The notes under the pieces are model-generated. The model was given only the letters and a program-made list of their open reading frames with translations. It searched no databases and had not been told where the DNA came from. Below, one piece after another: positions 52,314-63,686 of a stretch of 64,000 bases of DNA (position 1 is its first letter; each line of letters begins with the position of its first letter). The position numbers were made by a program, and so were the translations under genes. Source of the stretch: Diphasiastrum complanatum (lineage: Eukaryota > Streptophyta > Lycopodiopsida > Lycopodiales > Lycopodiaceae); the NCBI GenBank assembly GCA_029204225.1, contig CM055097.1, positions 41,942,858 through 42,006,857 on the forward strand, read 5' to 3'.

Positions 52314-53694
52314 GAATGTTTAACATAGATGGGGTCTAGCCGTATGTGGCTGACTGTTGTTATGTAATGTTCATCAGTAGATGAGGCAACATTTAGTGTC
52401 TAGCATAGTGTAAAGAACAGCCCCAGCCGATCACTGGCAACCATCGGTAGAAGCTGTGCCCTACACCTGATCAGACGGTCGATGACCACCAAGTCGAATG
52501 CAAAGCATGTGGGGGCTGGCTTACGGAGGTCCAACTGGCTGAACACCCGGAACATGGCAAGAACACGCCTCTCCTTGGTGACAAAAGTCACCAGGAAGAG
52601 GGCCTCACGGACGATGGCTCTAACCCAGGGAAGTGCACCTATGTCCCCCATCAGAAGGTCTATGCCATGCGCGGCACATGGGGTATGAACAATGTGAGGG
52701 AACTCGGCCTCTAGCAGTACACCCATCTGAATGCAGTTTGTGGCATTGTCCGTCACCACTGTGACGACATGCTGTGGGCCTATGGACAGGATGGAAGACC
52801 TGATGACATCAAACATGAACTCTGCAGATATGGCTCTCCCCCCCCTGCTGCAATCCACTGCCCTCAAAAACTGTGTGCCCATGCAGCTGGAGACCAATAT
52901 GTTGAGGATCGGCCCCCTCCTGACATCAGGCCAGCCATCGGACATGATGCTGCAACCGTAAGTGGCCCAGTGGCGACGTAGAGGCTCCATCTCTCTAGAC
53001 AATGACTCGACCCTATCCCTCAGCATGTCTGTGCGGACAGCCTCTGAACTAGGGACTCTCCAGCTAGGGCTGACAGACTGTGCAAGGTGGAAGGCCCTTC
53101 TGAAGGGCTCGGAGTCGGTGATGGCAAATGGAAGGTTCAGCTCATAAATCAGGCTGGCCACGACCTGTGTGGCCTCTCTATCCATGTGCGGCTGATGCGC
53201 GCCGCGAATGCTCTGCTGCCTAAGAACTCTCCCAGTTGGGCGACGGGTAGCGGACCTCCAGCACGGTGCACCAAACGTGACGGGAATGGATGATGACGCG
53301 ACAGGCTAGGCACTAGTGGATGCATCAGCTGTAGATGTGGAATGGGGAGAGTGGGATGCACTGGCCGGGATGGGTGCAGCAGCGTAAGTGGGGTACACTG
53401 GTGGAGGGTGGACATCTGGCATGGGATACGAAAACTGCTGGGTAGGGAGGTCATCCGGATGTGAAGGGAGGGAGGAAGGGATCTCCTCAACATCTTGGAA
53501 GGCCTCATCACTGGCATCTGGGGCCTGCTCCTGCTCGGGAGGCAGAGAGTCCATGAGAAAGCCGTAAACTGGGGGAGTGCGAGCAATAGTAGGTGGTGGT
53601 GGAACCACAGTGGCAACTGGCGGACGCGGTGGGACAGGATCCACCGGAATGGGTGCAGATGCGGGTGCGTGAGGCGGAATTGTCTGAGGGGGAT

Positions 53695-54029
53695 AGTTAT
53701 GAACGTAGCCACGGCTGATCTAGATTTAGTCTATGAAAGCATCACATAAGCAAGACTTAACCCTAGAAAGCAGGAGAGAGAAAGCTTAAAGAGACTAAAG
53801 AAGGAGATCATATCATAAGCCAAGTAACAAATGACACAGAATCCCTACTTATAGCCAAGAGGAAGCCCTAAAAGGAAGCTTCCAGTGGCTAGGGTCAAAC
53901 TGAGAGGGAAAATAGTGCGCCCTCCAAGAGGGCCCCCACTCTCAGTAATATGACCAAATAACCAATATAGTGAATCATAGGGCCCAAGGCCAATAATATG
54001 GTCTAAATGTCAATAATAGGGCCCAAGGC
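53695..54029 (-). repeat. 3' LTR of gypsy A, shortened at its U3 start
   Basis: Aligns with 58337-58665 but has a 27-bp extra block near 53742-53768 and loses homology at the GGGCCCAAGG motif near 54029, where pol begins. About 95 bp of LTR are missing, consistent with one deletion that also removed the integrase core. Confidence 0.85.
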
Positions 54030-55890
54030 GGTGAGGAATAGGCCAACTCTGAAGCAAACCAGCGGATTTAGCACGGGAGTACTTATTACGTAAGCAGAAA
54101 GGACAGGTACGAATAAGTACAACAAGCTCTTTCCTAAGGGATGGCCAATAGAAATGATCCTTAAGACGAGCATAAGACTTCTGAAAACCAAAATGACCCC
54201 CAACTGGGGACGAATGAGCATCCGACAACAACTGAGAACGGATACCCAAAGAACTAGGAATACAAAGAGAACCATAATGATAAAGACGGTGGTCAACAAT
54301 GGAATAAGCCTGATGAGGTGAAGACGACATAGGTGGAGCAGAACTATAAACATCACGAAAATCAGAACATGTAAGATAAGCAGATGGAAGATCATCAAAC
54401 CAGGAAGGGATCGTGGCAACAAGGGTATTCAATAAAGCAGGAAGTCTAGACAATGCGTCAGCAGCAGTGTTAGCACGACCAGGACGATACAAAATAGAAA
54501 AATTAAAAGATTGTAAAAACTGTAACCAACGAAACTGACGATCACTAAGATCAAGCTGGGAGAAGAGATAATGTAAGGACTGATGATCAGTAACGATATC
54601 AAAAGGAACACGGTACAGGTAATGGTGCCACTTCTTAAGAGCATAGATAATGGCAAGAAGCTCTTTCTCATGGACAGAATAACGTTGCTCATAAGAGCGT
54701 AAACGACGCGACTCATAAGCAATAATACACTGAGACTGACGAAGCAAGGCACCCAAACCAACATTACTAGCATCGGTCTCAACAATAAATTTTTGATCAA
54801 ACTGTGGTAAACACAGGACAGAGGCCTCCACAACAGCACGACGAAGAGTGTCAAAGGCGAACTGACAATCAGAAGTCCAAACAAAAGCACTAGACTTCTT
54901 CAAAAGGGCATGAAGAGGGGCAGTCACAGTGGCAAAGTAAGGAACAGGACGACGAAGGTGAGTAGCGAGACCAAGAAACATACGAACATGGTGGACATCT
55001 GTGGGAACAGGCCAATCAGCGATTGCCCGAACCTTATGAGGGTCCAAACGAATACGACCATCACAAATGAGAAATCCTAAAAACTCAATCTCAACAACAA
55101 CAAAGGAACACTTAGAAAGTTTAGCAAACAACGGGTGATGAACAAGCAATTGAAAAATAGATGAAAGATGTAACACATGCTCATCAAGAGTCTTACTAAA
55201 AACAAGAATATCATCAAAATAAACTAAAACACAACGACCAAGGAGAGGACGCATGATGTTATTCATCACATTCTGGAACGTAGGTGGACCATTAATAACA
55301 CCAAAAGGAAGAACACGAAACTCATACAAACCAAGATGGGTACGAAACGTAGTCTTGTGTTCGTCCGAAGGATGCATCCTAATCTGGTGATAGCCGGAAC
55401 GTAAGTCTATCTTAGAGAAAAGATGAGAGGTGCCTAACTGGTCAAAGAGATCATCCATGTGAGGAATAGGATATTGGTTACGGATGGTCAACTTATTGAG
55501 GGCACAATAATCAATGCAGAGGAGTTTGGAACCATCTTTCTTACTGACAAGGAGAACAGGGGCACCAAAAGGACTGTGACTAGGAACAATAAGGCCCTGA
55601 TCTAGTAAAGCAGTAATCTGAAGCTCAACCTCATCACGCTCAGACTTAGACATACGGTAAGGAGGCCGGGAGGGAGGAGCAGAACCAGGACGCAAATCAA
55701 TATGGTGGTTCACATCACGTAATGGTGGTAGCGTCGTAGGTTCTGAAAAGACAAATGCATACTGATGTAATAAGTCAGAGATCACCTGAGGAACAGCTGC
55801 TGGAGGAGAGGTAGTCACTGGAGAATCTGCTGCAGCACGCTGAACACGTAATAAAGCTGCACAATGAGCCTTAGGTAGGCTGCGGATAAA
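54010..55890 (-). pseudogene. Gypsy A pol: RT, RNase H, integrase zinc domain; integrase core deleted
   Basis: The frame follows the gag stop and is open for over 600 codons. [43 protein letters not shown] and the YFDD box (LVYFDDILVFSKT). RNase H: VETDASNVGLGALL, YSVHEKELLAIIYALKKWHH, TDHQSLHYLF. Then the integrase zinc domain (GGHFGFQKSYARLKDHFYWP, CPFCLRNKYS). At SWPIPHR the sequence runs straight into LTR (GPYY, stop), so the DDE core is gone. Polymerase residues are intact, and this ORF has no frameshift, which is unusual for a decayed element. Confidence 0.92.
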
Positions 55891-57264
55891 CTACTTCCCG
55901 CTGATCAGCTGGAAATCTGCCTGAGAATCAATACCAGCAAGTGAGTGGGTCACTGCATCATGAACAAATGTCAATGTCTTCTGAGCCAGGTCCAAAGTAA
56001 TCGCTCCCAATGAAACAAACCAATCAGCACCAAGGATAAGGGTCATAGCGCTCCAGAGGAATGATATAAAGATTTCAGGCTCATCAGATATATGAATGTA
56101 GATATCGGACTCATCTGGGGTAGTGCCCTCATGGTAGAAAACTGCAGTAGAAGTAGGCAGGGGCTGGCGGCAATCACGGGCAATGTGGTCAGGACTCTTA
56201 CAACGAAAGCAAAGACGCTTCTGCTGAATGTCAGCGAACTCTGCAGACGTGTAACGTCGGACAAAAGCAGGACGAGGAGGCGGAGGGCGAGGAGCGGGAG
56301 AAGTAAGAGAAGAGGTCGGGACGACAGTGGATGGGGCAAATGGGGCCGGAGATGGTAGAGGTGAAAGAGATGGACGGGGTCGGGAAAAGCGAAAGGGAGC
56401 AGGATCAGGGTACTTATGCTGTAAAGTACTAGCAAGGGACATGGCCTCAACAAGTGTGGGTGGATGGAAAGAAGAGACATCGTATTGTAGAGCACCACGA
56501 AGTCCAGCAATGTAGCAAGAAATAAGCTCGGTGGGCTGAAGATCTGTAAAGAGGTAGGAAAGGTCCATAAACTGATCTGTATAGGAAGAAAGATCACCAG
56601 TCTGAGTAAGACTACGGAATATATCACGCTGGCGGCTCAACCATTGAGGGTCAATCATAGCATGACGAAGATCACGACGAAAGGTAGGCCATAACTGGAG
56701 ACCGTCCCGATCAGGGTCAAGTTGGTAGACCCGCCACCAAGTGGCAGCACGTCCATCTAAATGTAAGGCGGCTAACTGGATCTTCTGAGGATCAGTCTTA
56801 GGGTAAATCTGAAAATAAGTATCAAGCTTTGCAAACCAATTCTCTAACAAGTTCCCGTCAGAGGAACCAGAATAGGTGGCAAGCTGTACCCGATCACGAA
56901 AATCTCGAGCAAAATGTGGCTCAGGAGCTAGATGTCGTGGAAAATGTGACTCATGAGCTGTAGGACGTGGAAAATCGGGTGGTGGGTTAGGTGGAAAATG
57001 AGGCCCACCGCCAAAGGAAGTAGACGAGGATGGAAGTCCAAATGGAGACCCAAATGATGAATGAACAGGGGCTTTGCCAGGTCCATGTGGCTGTAAGGAA
57101 TCAATCTGTGACTGCATAGTGGCAAAGCCGGTCTGTAGAGTGGTAAAACCGGTCATCATTTGGTCGAAACGACTACTGAGGAGAGTAAGAGAGTCACGCA
57201 TATCAGCAAACTGTTCATCTAAAGGTCTGGAATGACTCGCAGGTGTAGTGGGTGAGCTAGCCAT
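55891..57264 (-). CDS. Gypsy A gag with zinc knuckle and protease remnant
   Basis: An open frame of 457 codons from Met 57264 (MASSPTTPASHSRPLDEQFA). A short coiled-coil region, a Pro/Gly-rich stretch, then the gag capsid motif (AALHLDGRAATWWRVYQL) and a long Pro-rich segment. A CCHC knuckle follows (CFRCKSPDHIARDC, about residue 350). After DEPEIFISFL it jumps to LILGADWFVSLGAITLDL, the end of a gypsy protease; the catalytic DSG loop is missing. A single TAG (55893-55891) separates it from pol in the same frame. It would coat RNA in virus-like particles. Whether it is still made is unknown. Confidence 0.85.
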   Translation of the reverse strand: MASSPTTPASHSRPLDEQFADMRDSLTLLSSRFDQMMTGFTTLQTGFATMQSQIDSLQPHGPGKAPVHSSFGSPFGLPSSSTSFGGGPHFPPNPPPDFPRPTAHESHFPRHLAPEPHFARDFRDRVQLATYSGSSDGNLLENWFAKLDTYFQIYPKTDPQKIQLAALHLDGRAATWWRVYQLDPDRDGLQLWPTFRRDLRHAMIDPQWLSRQRDIFRSLTQTGDLSSYTDQFMDLSYLFTDLQPTELISCYIAGLRGALQYDVSSFHPPTLVEAMSLASTLQHKYPDPAPFRFSRPRPSLSPLPSPAPFAPSTVVPTSSLTSPAPRPPPPRPAFVRRYTSAEFADIQQKRLCFRCKSPDHIARDCRQPLPTSTAVFYHEGTTPDESDIYIHISDEPEIFISFLWSAMTLILGADWFVSLGAITLDLAQKTLTFVHDAVTHSLAGIDSQADFQLISGK

Positions 57265-57743
57265 AAGGAAGAAAAAGTAAGCGAGAAAAGAAATGTGCTA
57301 AACAATTGGACGAACTGAAGGAGAGGACATAAGTCGTCACAACAGGCACACCAATGAAAAGACACAATAGAACTCGCGATGTAAGATGAACGGAAAGGAC
57401 AACTAAGTAAGAAATACCTCGTAACCGCAACCGGAAGTGAGCTGAAAAATAGCGGCGATATGTCGAGGTACCGGGCAGCCTCCAAAAAAAAAAGATGCTA
57501 AGGGCCCGACAACGTCGAGTAAACGGTGGGTAAAAGTATGGGAAACAATAATGGACTATGGGGCTGGAAAGGGAGCAGCCAAGGAAAGGAAGTGATAACA
57601 AAAAGGAGGTATGGGCAGCAAGGAAACAAGGCTGAAAAATCAGAGATCGCCCTTCAAGGGTAAAAAAAAGTTTGCGATAAAGACGGGGAGCAATCCCGAT
57701 GCGCGATGAAGTTGGGTGGGAGTGGCTTTCTAAGCATCTAGGC

Positions 57744-57869
57744 GTGTTTGTATTGTCCGATGTAAGGTTGCGAACACAGACAGCAGTGTTTGTATTGTCC
57801 GGGGTAAGGTTGCGAACACAGACAGCAGTGTTTGTATTGTCCGGGGTAAGGTTGCGAACACAGACAACA
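57744..57869 (-). repeat. 42-bp tandem repeat (3 copies) in gypsy A leader
   Basis: Units start GTGTTTGTATTGTCCG at 57744, 57786 and 57828. It lies between the primer site and gag. Confidence 0.9.
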
Positions 57870-58324
57870 GTGTAGGAGGGTGAGCTGAAATTGAGGCAGA
57901 TGTAGGGCGCCAGCTATGGTGGAGTGTGGGCGTCCAAGAGAGGTAGTAAACGGCAAAAAAAAATTGGATCAAAAAAATGGGTTGGTAGGGCGCTAGGAGT
58001 GGCTGATGGAAGGTGGCGAATAGGGGCAGCAAAAAGCAAAAATTTTCAGCAAAGGAAAGAGCAGTAGGGCGCTGGTCAGCAAGCATGAGGGCGCCCAAAA
58101 TAGGGGAGGAAAAAGGCTGAAAATGCAGCAGTAGGCAGCTAGCAAGAGGGCGCTAGAAATGGGCAGCAAGTGGGCCCCTGTCCTCCTCCGATCCGTCGTG
58201 AAAATCTGCAAGACAAGTGTGGAGAAATGCTGAAGATCCGGCTGAAAAATGGTGAAGATCCAAGCTGAAGATGGGCGCCCTCCTGTGAGAGAAAAATCTG
58301 CTCAATGGAGATGCTCAGGAAAGT

Positions 58325-58336
58325 GCTCTGATATCA
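58325..58336 (-). other. Primer-binding site of gypsy A
   Basis: On the - strand it reads TGATATCAGAGC, one mismatch from the initiator-Met tRNA site, and directly touches the CATAACT end of the LTR. Confidence 0.85.
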
Positions 58337-58757
58337 AGTTATGAACGTAGCCACGACTGATCTAGATTTAGTCCATGAAAGCAAGAAAGCAGGAGAGAGA
58401 AAGCTTAAAGAGACTAAAGAAGGAGATCATATCATAAGCCAAGTAACAAATGACACAGAATCCTACTTATAGCCAAGAGGAAGCCCTAAAAGGAAGCTTC
58501 CAGTGGCTAGGGCCAAACTGAGAGGGAAAATAGTGCGCCCTCCAAGAAGGCCCCACTCTCAGTAATATGACCAAATAACCAATATAGTGAATCATAGGGC
58601 CCAAGGCCAATAATATGGTCTAAATGTCAACAATAGGGCCCAAGGCCAACCATATAGTCTAAATGTCAAATAATGAATAAAAAAGGGCCCAAAGCCTGCT
58701 TATGCATAAAGTAAATGTAAATGGACATGGCGAATGTAATGAGCCGAGTCCATAACT
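58337..58757 (-). repeat. 5' LTR of gypsy A, full length
   Basis: 421 bp, starting AGTTATGGACTC and ending TTCATAACT on the - strand. It holds the block AGAGGGAAAATAGTGCGCCC and several GGGCCCAAGGCC copies shared with the intron-1 gypsy LTR. Confidence 0.88.
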
Positions 58758-59549
58758 GGGATGAGGGTCAAAGGGACTGGACGAGGATGCACTCCCTCTC
58801 CTTGTGCGTGCCAGCCAAGCAGGCAACAACTCGGGGTGAACCACGTAAGGAGCGGTGCAAAACCGAAGAACACCCTCCGAAATGGTGTTCTCCCCCGCCA
58901 CAAGACGTGGCCCGTAGGTATCCAAAAGTCGCTGCCTGACGGGAACGGACATGCTGGCACAGGGGGCAGCATTCAGTGTGCCACCATCTCTTGCGCGTGC
59001 GCCGAGTAAGTGGCCTTTAAGGCGAGTGAGGGTGGCAAGGAACTCGGTCAGGCAATATCGACAGCGCACGATCCTTGCATCGGACTCGTTAGACTTGTCG
59101 GGAACCCGCCTGACAATGTCCACCTCGTCCCACAGATCGGCAAGGTTGGAATGCACCATCTCTGTAGAAAGGACTAGGGAAAGAAGGCAGAGATCTCTGT
59201 GGGTGCGATAGGAGTCGGAAGGCTTGAAAAAACCACAATAAAGGCCGAAATAGCAATAGCAGGGGAGGACGCGATCAGTGCAATGCGAAGACAGCCGGGA
59301 GGGCACGGACAATAGGGCGATGGGCATACAACAGAGAGGGCGCGGACAGCAGGGAGGGCGCGAACAGCAGGGCGACGGGCAGGGAGAGAGATGAAGCGAG
59401 GGGGGGGATTAGGTTAAAAAAAAATATAGTAATATATCAAATATTAAAAGATATTATATATTAAAAAATAATATATATTTTGGTACCGCGGATCAGTATG
59501 GAACCGCGATACCACACTGGATCCGCGGATCCTGGTACCGCTGGATCTA

Positions 59550-59701
<152 letters not shown>

Positions 59702-60048
59702 TAGGTCCCGCGGTACTGGATACCGCGGATCCCGGTACTGCGGGACCGTACTGGTACCGCGGTACCATAATATATTATATTATTTATTATTTAATATTTT
59801 TTTTAATTTTTTTTAACCTAAACTACCCGCCCCCCTCGCATTTCATCAGAAATTTTTTTGCGCCCTCCTCCACCCTGCCATCGCTACTGTTCCCGCCTGC
59901 TTGCCTTCGATTTCTTGCGTCACCCTTTGCCCACGCATTGCCCTGCCTTGCATTTGACTTGCTTCGCCCTGCCTTCGCCCATTTTCAGTGTCTCTCACAC
60001 AGTGTACCCTGCTGTTTTTTTTCCAGCGTTTTGTCCCTAGTTTTCTCC

Positions 60049-60137
60049 ATGGCAATGGTGCAATCCGACCTTTCCGGTCTGTGGAACGAGGTAGACATTG
60101 TCAGGCGGGTTGCCGACAAGGCCAACAAGACCGGTCA
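60049..60137 (+). pseudogene. Transposase N-terminal stub of element B
   Basis: Thirty codons, homologous to the start of element A's transposase (WNEVDIVRRVADKANK against WDEVDIVRRVPDKSNE). It breaks off before the BED cysteines, at the junction with inverted accessory-gene sequence. Confidence 0.8.
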
Positions 60138-60246
60138 GAAGATGTCTCTCGTTGTGCCTTCGGATATCTTCCTCAAGCTTCCTCCTGGCTTCGCCCTCGG
60201 CCTTCGATGGTATGGGCTCTGCCATCTCGATCGACTTTCTTCTCAT
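60138..60246 (-). pseudogene. Accessory-protein N-terminal stub of element B
   Basis: On the - strand, MAEPIPSKAEGEARRKLEED and then IRRHNERHL match the accessory start in elements A and C. An upstream Met gives MRRKSIE before it. It ends at the junction near 60138. Confidence 0.75.
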
Positions 60247-61183
60247 AGCACCCTAGTCCTTGAACACCCTCTCACAGCACCCTGTCTCTCAAACAGCCTG
60301 TTCTCACAGCCTGTCACCGGCTCTCGCTTGCTCTCACTGTCTATCACTAGCTCTCTGACAGCCTCTGAAAATGCCGACCACAATGGCATTGTGAGTGCCT
60401 ATTTATCCCCACAGCCTGATCGGCCATGTGGATCCCCATCATCCATCCATGTGCCTTTGTACCTGCCCCCATGTGATGCTCCCCCCCCTGTGTTGGTCTC
60501 CCATTGGGCCCATGGTCTGCTCACCCACAATGCCCATGTGCCTCTGTACTTGCCCCCATGTGATGCTACCCCCCTGTGTTGGTCTCCCATTGGCCCCTCG
60601 GTCTGCTCACTCGTAGTGCCCATGTGCCACTGCAACAGTCCCCTGCATTATGTATTGTACCCTCTTTTTTTACACCCAGAACCCCCTTTTTTTACTTTTT
60701 TTTGTCCTTTTTTGGTAGGTAATATGCAAAAAAAAATTATTAAAAATATTTTAAAAAATAAAAAAATCTTAAAAATGGTACCGCCCTGGTACTGCGGATC
60801 CCAGGGCGGTACCGTACCAGCAGGTACCACTGATATGGTACCGGCTGTACCATACCAGCGGTACCACAAGGTACTATGATATATATATATTAGGTCCCGC
60901 GGTACTGGGTACCGCAGATCCCGGTACCGCGGGACCGTACTGGTACCGCGGTACCATAATATATTAATATAATTAATATTTAATATTTTTTCAAATTTTT
61001 TTAAACCTAATCTACCCGCCCCCCTCGCTTCTTCTCTCCCAATTTTTTTCCAGCCATCGTTGCCCTGCCTTCGCTACTGGTTTTGCTGCCCTGCCTTCCC
61101 TGCCTTGCGTCTGATTTGCGTCACCCTTCGCCCACAGACCGCCCTGCCTTGCAGATTTGCAAGAACCTGCCTTCGCCCTCAAC

Positions 61184-63063
61184 TGGGCCACTTACGGTTG
61201 CAGCATCATGTCCGATGGCAAGACTGATGTCATGAGGAGGCCGATCCTCAACATACTGGTCTCCAGCTGCATGGGCACACAGTTTTTGAGGGCAGTGGAT
61301 TGCAGCAGGGGGGAAGAGTCATATCTGTAGAGTTCATGTTTAATGTCATCAGGTCTTCCATCCTAGCCATAGGCCCACAACATGTCGTCACGGTGGTGAC
61401 GGACAATGCCACGAATTGCATTCAGATGGGTGTACTGCTAGAGGCCGAGTTCCCTCATATTGTTCATACCCCCTGTGCAGCCCACGACATAGACCTTCTG
61501 ATGGGGGACATTGGAGCACTTCCCTGGGTTAGAGCCATCGTCCGGGAGGCCCTCTTCCTGGTGACTTTTGTCACCAGAAAGAGGCGTGTTCTTGCCATGT
61601 TTCGGGTGTTCAGCCATCTGGACCTCTGTAAGCCAGCCCCCACACGCTTTGCATTCGACTTGGTGGTCATCGACCGTTTGATCAGGTGCAGAGCCCAGCT
61701 TCTACAGATGGTTGCCAGTGATCTTTGGGGTGCCAGTACGTTTCCGCACACTGAGGATGGGGAGCACTTTTCTTCCACGGTGAGGGGAGACCAGTTCTGG
61801 AGGGATGCACAAACATTGTCAGGACTGCTTCGACCACTCTACATTGTGCTCCGCATGGCTGACAACGAGGGGTCGACACTTGGACTGGTGTATGAGCTCA
61901 TGGACCGGATTGGACAGTTCCTGCAGCTGCCCATCTTGCAGCCAGAGAGGTAAGCGGTACAGTGTTGTAATTGACCTTTATCTTTTCAGTACTTGCTAGT
62001 TTGTTTTTCTGTCAATGTTAAGTTTTTTCGTAATACCCTAAACCACATGCCCCTCACCTGTAGGATGGCAAAGCTGAAGTTCATATGGGAGACGCGGTGG
62101 AACTACTTCCACAGGAGTATCCACAACGTTGCACACAAAATGCATCCCTTTTTCCTCTCTCCGACACAGATCGCAGACAGGGAGCTCGAGGCCGATTGGC
62201 TTCAGTACATTCACAGGGTGGGTCCACACATAGGTTTGGATCCTATCAGGCTCATGGAGGAGCTCGCTGCATTTCGTTTCGGCATGGGCACATTCGGCCA
62301 CCCAGCTGCCCAGGATCCAGAGAGGAGGCAACTAGAGCCATACACAGAGTCCCAGCCAAAGCAGCCGCATGAGGTGCCTACAGTTCCTCCAGCTCCTCAA
62401 AGGGTGTATTTGTGTCGCACAGCTCCTCCAGTGCCACCGATGCCATTTAGGCCTGCAGCCCCTCCATCGCCGTCCACTTCTGCAGCACCAGGTCTCCATG
62501 GCAGGCCATCATCTGTGCCCAGGTTGTCTCTTGCAGCGCCCACATCCACAGTGGCTCCTCCAGTGGCAGCACCCACGTCACATCCTCGCAGTACCCAGGA
62601 TGTACCAGTACCGGCCACCACAGCGCCCCTTTCAGTACATATCGCGACTACTCGCCTCCTGCACAACCAGTTCCTCCACCTACAGCAGCCCCACGGGCAC
62701 ACACTCCACGAGCTCATCCTCCTCGCTCAGGTGCACAGGGAGTTCCTCGTTTGCTTCCCTATCCCAGCCGGCCTCAGCTTGGGCCTAGCCTAGCCAGCCA
62801 GGTGATTTGCATGGGGGTGACGAGGCATTGACAGCTCCTCTTGTCCGCAAGAGACCAGGAAGGCCCAAGGGTGCACCGAACAAGAAAGGCAAGGCACAGA
62901 AACTGCCAGGGAGGAGAGGACGACCACGCAGGGCTCCAGGTACAGGTAGAGGTGCAGTATCACAGCCAGTTGGAGCAGGTGTTGTTGGTTTGGCCTGCTT
63001 GGGGGTTGATGCGGAGGCTGATTGGGAGGATGAGGATGACGAGTCTTCCCCCTCGGATACATA
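61184..63063 (+). pseudogene. hAT transposase of element C, lacking the BED domain
   Basis: Exon 61184-61949 encodes WATYGCSIMSDGKTDVMRRP and, after a 1-base loss in a G run near 61310, EFMFNVIRSSILAIGPQHVV, VTDNATNCIQ and CAAHDIDLLMGDIG, then HTEDGEHFSSTVRGDQFWRD. A GTAAGC/TGTAG intron (61950-62063, 114 bp) joins to MAKLKFIWETRWNYFHRSIH and the hAT helix region ending FGMGTFGHPA. A long Pro-rich tail with frameshifts follows. Then come AT-hook-like RKRPGRPKG and RRGRPRR and an acidic end DWEDEDDESSPSDT. The first catalytic box reads DGKTD instead of DGWTD. The usual C-terminal dimerisation motif is not seen. Confidence 0.82.
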
Positions 63064-63686
63064 GCCCATGCCAGTTCCAGACAGGCAGAGATATCAGCTG
63101 CGAGAGTCAGCTCAGGGCCCTGAGTTATCTCCAGAGCATTCGTCTAAGTCAGAGCCAGAGCATTGATTGTGGTGCTGTTGTTTTAGTTTCAGTAGTTTGT
63201 CTCTAGCAGACGGTCTACCATTGTACTCAGATGATTTTTCACATAATATACAGTGTTTGGCCTACATTATTTGCTGCACATTGTGCGTATGTCGCTCTGT
63301 ACATGTGATGCTTTATTTTATGTTGAATTCTATGTGCGTGTGTGAATCCTATTTTCATTTAATTTCGTTTGAAGTGAATGCTAGCTTCACATATATGCAC
63401 CTACATCATGAGCACAACAATCACCCCTACACCCCAAACGACATTTCATAAACACATGTAATACATCTGCATTTAGAAAAATTACAGACATTGCATCTTA
63501 CATGACCAGGCTCGTGTTGCACAAAAAACAACTATGTATATATTCAACCGTTGTATCAAGATAACATCACATATACTGTTATTTTTTTAAGCAGCCATCT
63601 AGTTATTTGCTGCACCATAAACTGCCGAAAACTACATAACAACAGTCCGCCACATACGGCTGGACCTTATCTATTCTAAACATCCC
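63064..63686. other. Convergent spacer of element C
   Basis: AT-rich 3' UTR-like sequence between the two convergent genes. The block CATAACAACAGTC with CCACATACGGCT near 63635 is shared with element A near 52340, marking the same place in both. Confidence 0.7.

Larger units (their letters stand above)
53690..58762 (-). mobile_element. Ty3/gypsy element A with AGTTATG/CATAACT LTR ends and GGGAT target duplication
   Basis: GGGAT lies at 53690-53694 and 58758-58762. Inside, the element begins AGTTATG (53695) and ends CATAACT (58757), perfect 7-bp inverted ends. Order on the - strand: 5' LTR, primer site, leader, gag, RT, RNase H, integrase zinc domain, truncated 3' LTR. The hAT transposase frame is restored when it is removed with one GGGAT, which proves the boundaries. 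Protease active site and integrase core are missing. Confidence 0.92.
52400..59159 (-). pseudogene. hAT transposase of element A (BED finger, Pro-rich linker, DUF659 core), split by gypsy A
   Basis: The CDS is 59159-58758 plus 53689-52400. Leaving out gypsy A and one GGGAT copy gives 564 codons in a single frame, with one internal TAG at 53306-53308. Met 59159 opens MVHSNLADLWDEVDIVRR, then a BED-like finger with CRYCLTEF...LKGHLLGA. A Pro-rich linker follows, then TQVVASLIYELNLPFAITDS. The catalytic core shows SDGWPDVRRGPILNILVSS, VTDNATNCIQ and HTPCAAHGIDLLMGDIG, the DUF659 pattern of plant hAT enzymes (first Asp in DGW, second in VTDNA). After ASD the frame runs into sequence from near the accessory gene and stops at 52400. 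The dimerisation half is deleted. Confidence 0.85.

Noticed and set aside
54010-57264. Integrated plant pararetrovirus
   Set aside because: LTRs, target duplication, primer site and an integrase zinc domain show a Ty3/gypsy retrotransposon; no movement protein is seen.
57744-57869. Regular repeats resembling a CRISPR array
   Set aside because: The units are directly tandem with no variable spacers, inside a eukaryotic retrotransposon leader.
53700-58706. Gypsy A LTR boundaries at TG (53700) and CA (58706)
   Set aside because: These give no target duplication. Boundaries AGTTATG/CATAACT give GGGAT on both sides and restore the host frame.
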